NCBI RefSeq assembly: GCF_001929375.1
Contig: NZ_MSGO01000028.1
Span: 1-48,363 of the forward strand
DNA from: Actinomyces oris
GTDB taxonomy: Bacteria > Actinomycetota > Actinomycetes > Actinomycetales > Actinomycetaceae
Direction: 5' to 3'
DNA length: 48,363 nucleotides
Numbering within the stretch: the stretch's first letter is position 1; every line of letters begins with the position of its first letter. Positions 9,369-17,491 of the stretch are shown one piece after another. Under the pieces are notes generated by a model. The model was given only the letters and a program-made list of their open reading frames with translations, had not been told where the DNA came from and searched no databases. The translations under genes were made by a program, and so were the position numbers.

Positions 9369-9591
9369 GGCTGGGGCTGAGCGGGGCCGGGCGGGGCTGA
9401 GCCGGGTCAGGCTGGGCCTGAGGTCCGGGTGCATCCGCCGGTGTGAAGGCCGATTCTCGCCAGTCTCGACCGTCGAGGACGCACGGTAGGCCTCGCGGAC
9501 TGTACCCGTGACAGGCGTCGTCGAGGGCTAGGGTGCGTCCTCGAGCCCCGGGTGCCCGGGCCACCGTGTCGACGACAGGGGTCGTGCCGGT
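9369..9591. other. Convergent intergenic region with long-loop inverted repeat
   Basis: The exporter and the Tad-like operon end here facing each other. CGAGGACGCAC (9474-9484) and GTGCGTCCTCG (9533-9543) are perfect 11-bp inverted arms 48 bases apart. They could terminate transcription from either side. The remainder is G-rich repeats of GGGGC/GGGCTGAG with no gene. Confidence 0.4.
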
Positions 9592-10218
9592 TCACGGCTT
9601 GGGCGGGGCGTCGACGGGGCCGGCGCGGGCCTGGGCGGTGGCCTGGCGGGGCCGCCCGAGGATCGTCGTCGGGACGACGACGCTGACGGTGACGTCCTCG
9701 CCGGTCACGGAGCAGGAGCTCACCGAGGCGCCGTTGGCTGCAGCCACGCGCCCGGCCATGGCGCAGGGATCGCCGGGAGCGATGACCGAGGACAGGACCG
9801 TGGCACCGGAGATGGCCGCGAGATCGGCGGCGGCCCGGGCCCGGCCGGTGGCGCTCTGAGCCTGGATGAGGCCCGTGATGCCGAGCGCCGCCGCCAGCAG
9901 CACCGCGATGACGCCCAGCGCGTAGACGGTCCCCGAGCCGCGCTCGTCCCAGCCGGGGCGGTTCTCCCCCGCACCCCGCGTGGCCGGTTGCCGCACCGCT
10001 CGTCCAGCCGGGCGGCTGAGCGGCCCGCCGGTCTGCCGACTCAAGGTCGCGAGCGCGGCGAAGGCCAGCAGGTCTGGCGGATCCGGGGTGTGGACCGTCT
10101 GCCGGGGCGTATCTCCACGGCGGCCCATGAAGTGCTCGGCTCGGTGAGCGAAGGCCAACAACTCCGACAGAACCGGGGTGTGGGCCGCCTGTCGGGGCCT
10201 GTCTCCACGGCGCCTCAT
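9592..10218 (-). CDS. TadE-like secretion-neighbourhood protein (Rv3654c-like)
   Basis: Residues about 93-208 fit the small TadE-like protein found in actinobacterial Tad clusters: DERGSGTVYALGVIAVLLAA begins a single membrane helix of pilin-like type, followed by a short extracytoplasmic domain with a Cys pair (DPCAM and SSCSV). The ATG overlaps the stop of the upstream gene (10215-10218), suggesting coupling. The first ~60 residues are odd: RRGDRPRQAAHTP and RRGDTPRQTVHTP show a tandem duplication of about 93 bp that also copies the start region. A second start at residue 31 is therefore possible. The role is probably in pseudopilus assembly, but no assembly ATPase is encoded nearby. Confidence 0.75.
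   Translation of the reverse strand: MRRRGDRPRQAAHTPVLSELLAFAHRAEHFMGRRGDTPRQTVHTPDPPDLLAFAALATLSRQTGGPLSRPAGRAVRQPATRGAGENRPGWDERGSGTVYALGVIAVLLAAALGITGLIQAQSATGRARAAADLAAISGATVLSSVIAPGDPCAMAGRVAAANGASVSSCSVTGEDVTVSVVVPTTILGRPRQATAQARAGPVDAPPKP
10030..10218 (-). repeat. Tandem duplication of about 93 bp over a start codon
   Basis: Two diverged units both contain GGTGTGG.CCG.CTG.CGGGGC, TATCTCCACGGCG or its variant, a CAT (ATG on the minus strand) and TGCTCGG.TCGGTG. The repeat spans the junction between the TadE gene and the downstream TadE-like gene, so a copy of the initiation region now lies inside the reading frame. Confidence 0.65.
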
Positions 10219-10529
10219 GGGCTGCTCGGTTCGGTGTAGGTGCAGGCGCGGGCCCGGGCCGTCAGGCCCAGCCCGCCCAGGGGTCCGGGCACGGGTCGGG
10301 CCGCGGTGACGCAGGTGAGCTCGCCCTGCTCGAGGCCGAGGCTCACCCCTCCGGCCACGCGCTGGGCGGCGCCGGCGTAGTCCTCCTGGCCGATGGCGGC
10401 CTGGCGGGCGGCGGTGCGGGCGGCGTCAGCCACCCGCAGCTGGGTGACGCCGGCGCTGACCGCCGCCAGCACCATCAGCAGGACGAGGACGACGGCGGGC
10501 AGCGACAGCGCCGTCTCGGCCGTCACCAT
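10215..10529 (-). CDS. TadE-family pilus assembly protein (Rv3655c-like)
   Basis: The 104-aa product starts MVTAETALSLPAVVLVLLMV, a pilin-like N terminus with a conserved Glu and a single membrane helix, typical of TadE. The start chosen has an excellent ribosome site (AGGAGAGGAGGG directly before ATG at 10529). The longer frame upstream adds only Arg/Gly/Pro-rich sequence with no family resemblance. It carries two cysteines in the mature part. It lies in the middle of the minus-strand operon DUF4244 - TadE - TadE-like. Confidence 0.8.
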   Translation of the reverse strand: MVTAETALSLPAVVLVLLMVLAAVSAGVTQLRVADAARTAARQAAIGQEDYAGAAQRVAGGVSLGLEQGELTCVTAARPVPGPLGGLGLTARARACTYTEPSSP

Positions 10530-10729
10530 GCCCTCCTCTCCTCCTTCGGTGCACCCGTCCTGGTCGCCGCCCCCACGGCCTCGTCGGGGCCGGCGACCAG
10601 GTGAGGGATGCGGTTCCGCGCGGCCGGAGGGCCGGCGGGATGCGGGACCCGGGAGGCGGAGTCGGCCGCCACCGGGGGCCCAGGCCACTCGGGGGCGAGC
10701 GCGCCCACCTGCTGCGATGACGCCGCACA

Positions 10730-10981
10730 TCACACCGAGAGCGCCGACTCGATGATGGACTGCAACGCCCCGCTCAGGCTGCCCGAGCGCATGAGCGCCA
10801 GCAGCAGGCCGGCGAAAGCAGCGGCCGCCAAGGTCCCGATGGCGTACTCGGCGGTGGCCATGCCCTCCTCCTTGGTCGCCAGTCGCCGCAGGACGGCTGG
10901 CACCGTTGAGGCGTCACTCGGGCGGGCCAGCATCACACTGGTGCGCAGAGCGCGCAGGGTGGTCCTGGTGGGTCTCCTCAT
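10730..10981 (-). CDS. DUF4244 Flp-pilin-like small membrane protein (Rv3656c-like)
   Basis: The 83-aa product contains KEEGMATAEYAIGTLAAAAF, a Flp/TadE-type prepilin sequence with Glu after the mature N terminus and one hydrophobic helix to the end. This is the DUF4244 pattern found as the first pilin gene in actinobacterial Tad clusters. The start at 10981 is supported by AGGAG six or seven bases upstream; a longer frame to 11170 has no such site. It is the probable major pseudopilin of this small operon. In related genomes tadA, tadB and tadC precede it, but here the next upstream gene is the SNF2 helicase. Confidence 0.78.
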   Translation of the reverse strand: MRRPTRTTLRALRTSVMLARPSDASTVPAVLRRLATKEEGMATAEYAIGTLAAAAFAGLLLALMRSGSLSGALQSIIESALSV

Positions 10982-11266
10982 GGTGGTTCTCCTCTGGTCG
11001 GTGGGGACCAGCGCACCGCTGCTCCCCAGCGGGCACCGTGCCCGCACCACCAGCATCGGGTCGTCCCGGGCCCCCGCGCTCAGGGGCTTGTCAGCCCTGT
11101 GGAGACCACCTGCAGTCCCGGCCCTGTGGACCCGGGGATCGCCCGCGCCTTCGCCGATCCGCCCGATCACGTAGAAGGCCCCCGCCAGGGCAGAACCGGG
11201 TAGGGGCCGCAGGGCAGGTGGTTGGGGACGGCCGGCCCACAGCGGCGCCCGACGACGTCGAGTGCC

Positions 11267-14200
11267 TCAGCCCTCGATGAGCTCGCGGATCTCGGCGGCG
11301 GTCAGGGCCGCCGGGCTGAGCCCGCCCGAGCCCGCCGCAGCAGCCGCAGCACCGGCACCCGTACTGCCCTCACCGCCGGTCTCGGCCTCACCGGCCCCCT
11401 CGACGACCCGGGCGAAGAGCTCTGCCTTCTTCTCCTTGAGGGCCATGACCTTCTCCTCGATGGTGTCGGCCGAGACGAGCCGGTAGACCATGACCGGTTT
11501 GTCCTGGCCGATCCGGTGGGTGCGGTCGATGGCCTGCTCCTCGGCCTGCGGGTTCCACCACGGGTCCAGCAGGAAGACGTAGTCGGCCTCGGTGAGCGTG
11601 AGCCCGAAGCCGCCGGCCTTGAGGGAGATGAGGAAGACGTCGGCCTGACCGGCCCGGAAGGCGTCGATGACCTTCTGCCGGTTGGGGGTGGAGCCGTCCA
11701 TGTAGGCGGTTCGCACACCGGTGGCCTCCAGGTGCTCGCGCACGCCGGAGAGGTAGCGCGTGAACTGGGAGAAGACGAGGGCGCGGTGCCCCTCGGAGAG
11801 GATCGGCCCCAGGTGCTCCAGCAGCACCTCGACCTTGGCCGACGGGCTCGGCTGCCGCCCCGGCCCGCTGCGGCTCGTTGCGGGGGCGCCGGCAGCCCTG
11901 CACTTCGCGGCCCTCGCGCCACGGGCCGGCTTCTTGCCGGAACCGTCCTTCCCGCCGTCCGCGGCACCCTCAGTCCCGGCAGCGTCGATGCCCCCGGACT
12001 CGGCCCTGTCCCCGCCGTCGACGAGCGCCGGGTCGAGCGCCATCTGCCGCAGGGTGGTCAGCGCCTTGAGCGCGATGAAGCGCGACTGGGCGGTGTCCTC
12101 CTCCAGCAGCCCGAGGATCCTCTGCCGCTCGCGGGCCAGGCGCTGGTCGTAGGCTTTGCGGTGCTTGGCGCCCAGCTCGACGGCCAGGACCTGCTCGGTC
12201 TTGGCGGGCAGGTCCGCGGCCACCTGCTCCTTGGTGCGCCGCAGCAGGAAGGGCCGCATCCTGCGCCGCAGCCGCCCCAGCGCCTCGGTGTCCCCGCGGT
12301 CGATCGGCTTGCGGTAGACCTGCCCGAAGCGCTCCGGATCGGGCAGCAGCCCCGGCGCCGCGATGCTCATGAGCGCCCACAGGTCCATGAGCGAGTTCTC
12401 CAGCGGCGTGCCCGTGATCGCGATGGTCGACGGCGATCGCAGCCGCCGCACGGCCTTGTAGGTGGCAGAGGTGTGGTTCTTGACGAACTGGGCCTCGTCG
12501 CACACCACCCAGGCCCAGTCCTGGGCGATGAACTCCTCCTCGCACAGGCGCGCGATCGTGTAGGAGGTGACGACGACGTCGCAGCCCTCCACGATCTCCT
12601 CCAGGGTCTGCTCGCGCTTGGCGGCGGTCCGCCTCACGGCCCGCACCCGCAGCCCCGGGCAGAAGCGCTCGGCCTGCTCCACCCAGGAGCCGACGACGGA
12701 GGTCGGCGCGATGACGAGCACCGGCCCGGTCCCCTCCGGATCACCGGAGTCGGTCGGCTCGGCGGCCGGGCCGCCCGACCCGTCCTGCAGGGCGCCCCCT
12801 GAGTCGGTGCCGACGTCGGCCGGCGCCCGCCCCTGGGCCTCCTCGCGCTGCTCGATGAGGCGCTGGACGGCGGCAAGCACCTGAACGGTCTTGCCCAGTC
12901 CCATGTCGTCGGCCAGGACCCCGCCGAGGCCCGCCTGGCGCAGGAAGTCCAGCCACCGGTAGCCCTCGAGCTGGTAGGGGCGCAGCGTCGCCCGCATCCC
13001 CTCGGGCACGGACACCCCGCCGGCCCCTTCACCAGCACCATCCGCGTCGTCAGCGGCCCCACCGGACGGCTCGGCTGCGGCCTCGGCGGCGCGCGCCCGC
13101 TCCAGCAGCCGCCCGACCCGCTCCTTCCAGCGGGCCGTGGCCTGCCCGATGACGCCGAGGGACTCCAGGACCTCGTAGTAGCCGGCGTGCAGGGCACTGA
13201 CCCGCATCGCACCCTGCGCCTGCGGGTCGGCCAGCTCGCGGCCCTCCTCCATGAGGCGGGCCAGGGCCTCGATCTCCGGACGGTCGATGCTCACCCAGGT
13301 GCCCGACTCCAGGAGCACCTCGGGCTCTCCGGTGGCCACGGCCGCCATGAGCAGCGCCAGAGGGATCTCCTCCTCACCCACGTGGACGCGCACGGACAGG
13401 GAGAACCAGTCGGGGCGGTCCTCGTCGTCGCTGACGCTGGTGGTGATGACCGGGGCGGCGTCGGCCTCGCGGTAGTCGGGGACGTCGTCGTCGACCTCGA
13501 TATCGAAGGCCTCCAGCTCGCGCAGGACCGGCAGCGTCTCGGTCATGAAACGGGCCGTGGCCATGCCGCGCAGGTCCAGGGGCTGCCAGAGGGCCGGGTG
13601 CCGGCCGGCCAGGGGCAGCAGGTGGTTGAGGACCTCGCGGGCCAGGCGAGTCTCGCCCTCGAGGTCCCGGCCGGCGGTCCCGCCCTCGATACGGCCCTCG
13701 GCCGCCGCGGACAGGTCGGGCAGGCCGTGAGCGTGCCGGACCTCGCCGTCCTCGCCGACGTAGCGGACGGACCACTCGGTGGTCAGGTGGTGCTCGGCGG
13801 TATCGACGTGGACCGCGAGCGCGGCGCGCAGCGTCGTGGGGCGGGGCATGCGGATGGAGGCGTCGGCGGACAGGACCGGCAGCGCCCGGGTGAGGGCCTC
13901 GAGGTGCTCGGTCTCGAAGCGCTCGACGTCCCCGGCCGGGATGGTGATGGCCTCGCCGTCACCCAGCAGCACCCGGGAGAGGGCCTCGGTGGGACGCGGC
14001 TCGAGAGGCATGAGGAGCAGCTCGCGCCCGGGCATCCACGTGTAGAAGCCATGAACCGGGTCACCGATCGGCATGAGGGAGAAGCTCAGGCGCAGTCCGG
14101 GGACCTGCAGGCGGCGCAGCTCCTCGACGTCGTCGAAGTCCAGGGCGGGGGTGATGGCGACACCGCCGTCGCCCTCCCGGGTGAGGTGGACGCCGCCGCG

Positions 14201-14965
14201 CAGGCCCTCGGCGAGGTGGACGGGCATGCCGTGGCGCTGGGCGGTGGTGAGGGTCAGGCCGGCCGCCACCCCGCGGCGCAGCACGTCCCAGACGCGGGCG
14301 GGAGCGGTCATCAGGGAGAGGCGGTCGTCGGCGTAGTAGAAGCCGTAGCCACCGGCCATGCCGGACAGCTCGCGCAGGACACCCATGACGGTGGGGTCGA
14401 CGTCGTCGTCCAGGCCCCCGGCGGCGATCTGGCTCCAGGAGGCGCCCTGCCGGTTCCAGCCGCGTTTGCCCTCAATGAGCGGCAGCATGGACAGACCGGC
14501 AGGAGTGCCCCACATGCTGCCGGGGTCGTCGATGATCTCCAGGGCCATCCGACGGCGCGGCGCGCGCTCCACCCGCAGCAGGCCGGCCAGCCGGCTCTCC
14601 CAGAGGGAGACCTGGCCGGAGGGGGCGGCGTCGTCGGGCTCCTCCGCCAGGGCGCGCGCGGTGATGAGCAGGGCGGCCACGTGCTTGCAGTTGCTGCCCA
14701 CCGGGCACGAGCAGGTGCCGGCCCAGGACGCCGGGGCGCTGCGGGCGCCCTGCTTGCGGAAGACCATGGTCTGGTAGGTGTGCGCGCCCGAGCCCTTGGA
14801 CTGGGCGGTGATGATGTCCCCGTCCCCGGCGACGCCGATGCCGCGCACCCGTCCCTTGCGCGCGTAGTCCAGACCGCGCAGAAAGGCTCGGTGGCCGACC
14901 CGAGTGATGATCTGGTCATCAGTGAGCTCCACCGGCCAGTCGTCATACCGAATCGCGCGCGCCAT
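11267..14965 (-). CDS. SWIM-domain SNF2 family helicase (DEAD/DEAH)
   Basis: The 1232-aa protein has an N-terminal SWIM zinc finger (C85, C87, C93, H95 in CSCPVGSNCKH), a long middle region, and a C-terminal Swi2/Snf2 ATPase. Walker A is DDMGLGKT (about 684-691), the DEAQ box at about 821, and the second lobe has the motif IDRTHRIGQD. Such proteins translocate on double-stranded DNA and displace bound proteins; the cellular role of the actinobacterial form is not established. Low-complexity inserts rich in Gly/Ala/Ser/Asp occur at about 640-660, 730-760 and 975-1020, and the C terminus is Gly/Ala-rich. The start ATG lies close to the divergent gene remnant at 15060. Confidence 0.92.
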   Translation of the reverse strand: MARAIRYDDWPVELTDDQIITRVGHRAFLRGLDYARKGRVRGIGVAGDGDIITAQSKGSGAHTYQTMVFRKQGARSAPASWAGTCSCPVGSNCKHVAALLITARALAEEPDDAAPSGQVSLWESRLAGLLRVERAPRRRMALEIIDDPGSMWGTPAGLSMLPLIEGKRGWNRQGASWSQIAAGGLDDDVDPTVMGVLRELSGMAGGYGFYYADDRLSLMTAPARVWDVLRRGVAAGLTLTTAQRHGMPVHLAEGLRGGVHLTREGDGGVAITPALDFDDVEELRRLQVPGLRLSFSLMPIGDPVHGFYTWMPGRELLLMPLEPRPTEALSRVLLGDGEAITIPAGDVERFETEHLEALTRALPVLSADASIRMPRPTTLRAALAVHVDTAEHHLTTEWSVRYVGEDGEVRHAHGLPDLSAAAEGRIEGGTAGRDLEGETRLAREVLNHLLPLAGRHPALWQPLDLRGMATARFMTETLPVLRELEAFDIEVDDDVPDYREADAAPVITTSVSDDEDRPDWFSLSVRVHVGEEEIPLALLMAAVATGEPEVLLESGTWVSIDRPEIEALARLMEEGRELADPQAQGAMRVSALHAGYYEVLESLGVIGQATARWKERVGRLLERARAAEAAAEPSGGAADDADGAGEGAGGVSVPEGMRATLRPYQLEGYRWLDFLRQAGLGGVLADDMGLGKTVQVLAAVQRLIEQREEAQGRAPADVGTDSGGALQDGSGGPAAEPTDSGDPEGTGPVLVIAPTSVVGSWVEQAERFCPGLRVRAVRRTAAKREQTLEEIVEGCDVVVTSYTIARLCEEEFIAQDWAWVVCDEAQFVKNHTSATYKAVRRLRSPSTIAITGTPLENSLMDLWALMSIAAPGLLPDPERFGQVYRKPIDRGDTEALGRLRRRMRPFLLRRTKEQVAADLPAKTEQVLAVELGAKHRKAYDQRLARERQRILGLLEEDTAQSRFIALKALTTLRQMALDPALVDGGDRAESGGIDAAGTEGAADGGKDGSGKKPARGARAAKCRAAGAPATSRSGPGRQPSPSAKVEVLLEHLGPILSEGHRALVFSQFTRYLSGVREHLEATGVRTAYMDGSTPNRQKVIDAFRAGQADVFLISLKAGGFGLTLTEADYVFLLDPWWNPQAEEQAIDRTHRIGQDKPVMVYRLVSADTIEEKVMALKEKKAELFARVVEGAGEAETGGEGSTGAGAAAAAAGSGGLSPAALTAAEIRELIEG

Positions 14966-15059
14966 GGCCCCAGGTTAAACGCGGGGTGCGACACGTTCGG
15001 GCGCCATCCGGTCGCCGATCGCACGCCCAGCGCGAACGGCGCCGCCCTCGCCCCGTCAC

Positions 15060-15602
15060 GTGGGCCGGGGTGAGGGCGGCCACGGCCCGGTCGGAGGAGC
15101 CGGTAGAGAACGAGGGACGACCGGGCACCCCGTGCTGGACCGGGCTCTGGATATCCTGCCCGCCAAGGACGGCAAGCGATTCTCCTCCCTGGTCTCCTGG
15201 GGCAAGCTCAACCCCACCCGCCACATCGCCGAGTCCTTGGAGGCGGCCGGGGTGGTGCGCATCCACACCGGCGGGCCGTTCGGTTCGCTGCACCCCAGCT
15301 ACCCCACGCTCGACCCCGTCCCCGAGCGGCAGCTGCGCGCACGCATCGACGCCGCCCTGCGCGGGGTGCAGCCACCGACCGCCTCCGACGTCGCCCTGCT
15401 GTCGATCCTGCAGGCGCTCAGTGTCGCACCGACCGTCCTGCCTCAGCAGGAGACCGGTCTCAGCCGCGGCGAGCTCAAGCGCCGGATCCAGGAGATCTCG
15501 GGGGAGAGCCCCGTGGGGCGCGCGGTGCAGCGGGCCGTGGAGGCCGTGACGATAGCCATCGTGGCGGCCGCGAGCGCCGGGGCAGCGGCCTCGTCCAGCT
15601 GA
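15060..15602 (+). pseudogene. GPP34 (GOLPH3-like) domain protein, N-terminally truncated
   Basis: From HPVLDRALDILPAKDGKRF onward the reading frame matches the second half of the actinobacterial GPP34 family: a helical region, a middle segment LHPSYPTLDPVPERQLRARI, and a helical C terminus ending in Ala/Ser. In intact members the N-terminal ~75 residues (a hydrophobic LLLLxLDD stretch) come first. They are not encoded in any frame upstream, and the space is limited by the divergent SNF2 gene at 14965. The first ~22 residues of this frame look unrelated and no ribosome site is evident. It may be a remnant, or a short protein from an internal start. The family binds phosphoinositides in eukaryotes; the bacterial role is unknown. 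Confidence 0.6.
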
Positions 15603-15626
15603 TTCGGGGCCGCGTCCCGGCCCCGC

Positions 15627-15693
15627 CGAGCCGGGCATTTCTCGCGTAGCCCTACAGAAATTCTGCCCGGCTACGCGAGAAATGCCCGGCTCG
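15627..15693. terminator. Family E hairpin, copy E1 (bidirectional terminator)
   Basis: Perfect 25-bp arms (15627-15651 and 15669-15693; CGAGCCGGGCATTTCTCGCG begins the left arm) surround a 17-base loop that itself contains CAGAAATTCTG. It lies between two convergent gene ends. A second copy at 47152-47218 occupies the same kind of site. Confidence 0.75.
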
Positions 15694-15706
15694 CCGACGG
15701 GGGCCG

Positions 15707-17317
15707 TCACTCGCCGCGGGGCCGACGACGTCGGGCCGCCCGGGAGGTGGCGCCGTGTCTGCGCACGTGGTGCCAGCGCTCGCGCCACTGGGCGTGCTCT
15801 TGCTCGATCTCGGCCAGGCGCGCGGCCAGGCGGTGCGACTCCTCCAGCGACAGGCCCCGGGCGTGCATCCCCAGCTCGGCCAGGCGCGCCATCGCCGGCG
15901 TCGCCTGCTCGCGAAGGTCCGGCAGGCCCACCAGGTCGGGCTGCGCCGGTCGCCTCACTCCTGTCGCCGGGGTGCGCTCCCTCGCCGGCAGCCTGATGCC
16001 GCCAGGCGGCGACGCCGGTCGGCGCGGCTCCGAGACCTGCTCGCCGACCGGGACCGTGGCCTCCTCGGGGGTGCGTCCGTCGGGAGCGGCCGGCCCCTGG
16101 ACCACGCGCATCACCTCATTGGCCGGCGCATGGTCGCTCTGGTGGCCCAGCGCCAGCCCGACGGCCGGCAGGACGAGCACCGACAGCACCCCGGCCAGCA
16201 CAAGAGTGGAGGCGAAGGAGGTCGACATGGCCTCGGCGCTGACCGCCACCTGGGTGACGGCCACGATGATGGGCAGGGCCGTCGTCGAGTAGACGGCGAT
16301 CTGGAGGCTCTGGCGCATCGAGTAGGCGCGCGAGCCGTCCCTGCGGCGCTCCGCCCGGGAGGCCAGCCACACCGGCACGCCCCGCACGAGCACCAGCAGC
16401 ACGAAGAAGGCCAGCAGGTTGACCATGTCCCCGCCGTCGAGCCCGGCCTCGATGCCCATGCCGGAGGTGACGAAGAAGATCGGGACGAAGAACCCGTAGG
16501 CCAGCCCGTCGAGCTTCTCCTCGAACTCGGCGTCGCCCTCGGGCAGGGCGTGACGCAGGACGAAGCCGGCGGCGAAGGCCCCCAGGATGACGTCGAGGTC
16601 GAAGATGGCGGCGATGGCGCACAGCCCCACCAGGAGCAGGACGGTGGCCCGGATGGTGGTCTGCGCCGTCGTCGAGGCCCCCAGGTGGATGGCCTCGACC
16701 AGGCGGCGCCCCACGCGCTTGACGCGGCTGGTGAAGCGGACGATGACCAGGGTGATGATGAGGAAGACGCCCAGGATCACCATGCTCGCCCAGGTGGAGC
16801 GCGATCCCAGCAGCAGCGCCATGACGATGACCGGCCCGACCTCGCCGACGGCGCCGTGGTTGAGGATCGAGGCGCCCACCGCCGTGGACAGCAGACCGCG
16901 GTCGCGCAGGATCGGCAGGATCGTGCCGATGGCCGTGGAGGTCATGGCGGTGGCGATGGCGATGCCGTTGGCCGACGCCGCCCCTCCGGTCACCCCGATG
17001 ACGCTGACCGCGCCGAAGGCCAGCCCCAGCGAGAGCAGCCAGGCGACGGCGGCGTGGCGCCCGCCCGCCCCGCGCAGCTCGTTGACATCGATCTCGTAGC
17101 CGGCCATGAGGAAGAGGAAGGCGACGCCGAGCTCGCGCAGCAGCTCGATCGAGGAGTCCTCGACGGCCAGCCCCAGGCCGTGGGGGCCGATGAGCATTCC
17201 GCCCAGGATGAGCAGGACGACCTCGGGCACGAGCCGCTTGGGGATGGTCCAGGAGATCAGCGGCGCCACGAAGGCCACCGCGACGATGAGCAGCAGGGAG
17301 GTGAAGACCTCGGCCAT
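15707..17317 (-). CDS. Cation:proton antiporter, CPA2 family (Kef/NapA-like)
   Basis: The first ~390 residues form about 11-12 membrane helices with CPA2 signatures: an early LGGMLIGPHGLGL, the segment FLFLMAGYEIDVNELRG (acidic residues in helix), and a re-entrant region FVTSGMGIEAGLDGGD. It should exchange Na+ or K+ for protons across the membrane. A cytoplasmic tail of ~140 residues follows, rich in Pro and Arg. It is not a full RCK/TrkA nucleotide domain, so ligand gating as in KefC is not expected. The start is supported by AAGGAGACGAT before ATG. The 3' end faces the GPP34 remnant across a long hairpin. Ion specificity cannot be read from the sequence. Confidence 0.88.
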   Translation of the reverse strand: MAEVFTSLLLIVAVAFVAPLISWTIPKRLVPEVVLLILGGMLIGPHGLGLAVEDSSIELLRELGVAFLFLMAGYEIDVNELRGAGGRHAAVAWLLSLGLAFGAVSVIGVTGGAASANGIAIATAMTSTAIGTILPILRDRGLLSTAVGASILNHGAVGEVGPVIVMALLLGSRSTWASMVILGVFLIITLVIVRFTSRVKRVGRRLVEAIHLGASTTAQTTIRATVLLLVGLCAIAAIFDLDVILGAFAAGFVLRHALPEGDAEFEEKLDGLAYGFFVPIFFVTSGMGIEAGLDGGDMVNLLAFFVLLVLVRGVPVWLASRAERRRDGSRAYSMRQSLQIAVYSTTALPIIVAVTQVAVSAEAMSTSFASTLVLAGVLSVLVLPAVGLALGHQSDHAPANEVMRVVQGPAAPDGRTPEEATVPVGEQVSEPRRPASPPGGIRLPARERTPATGVRRPAQPDLVGLPDLREQATPAMARLAELGMHARGLSLEESHRLAARLAEIEQEHAQWRERWHHVRRHGATSRAARRRRPRGE

Positions 17318-17491
17318 ATCGTCTCCTTGTCTCCAGTCGGGTGCGGGGTGTGGGAGGCGCGGGGCGCAGGGACGGGCCCGGCGCAGGTCCGCACGAGCCA
17401 GTGAGACTACCCCGACCTCGGCCGGCCGGGCCCGTCATCGGGGCCACCGGGCGCGCGGGCCGCCATAAGGGGTCACAATGGAGGCATGCTT

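Noticed and set aside
7197-9434. 745-codon minus-strand frame opposite the second ABC subunit
   Set aside because: Antisense shadow; the plus-strand ABC protein has all expected motifs.
13187-15073. 628-codon plus-strand frame opposite the SNF2 gene
   Set aside because: Antisense shadow with no recognizable domain.
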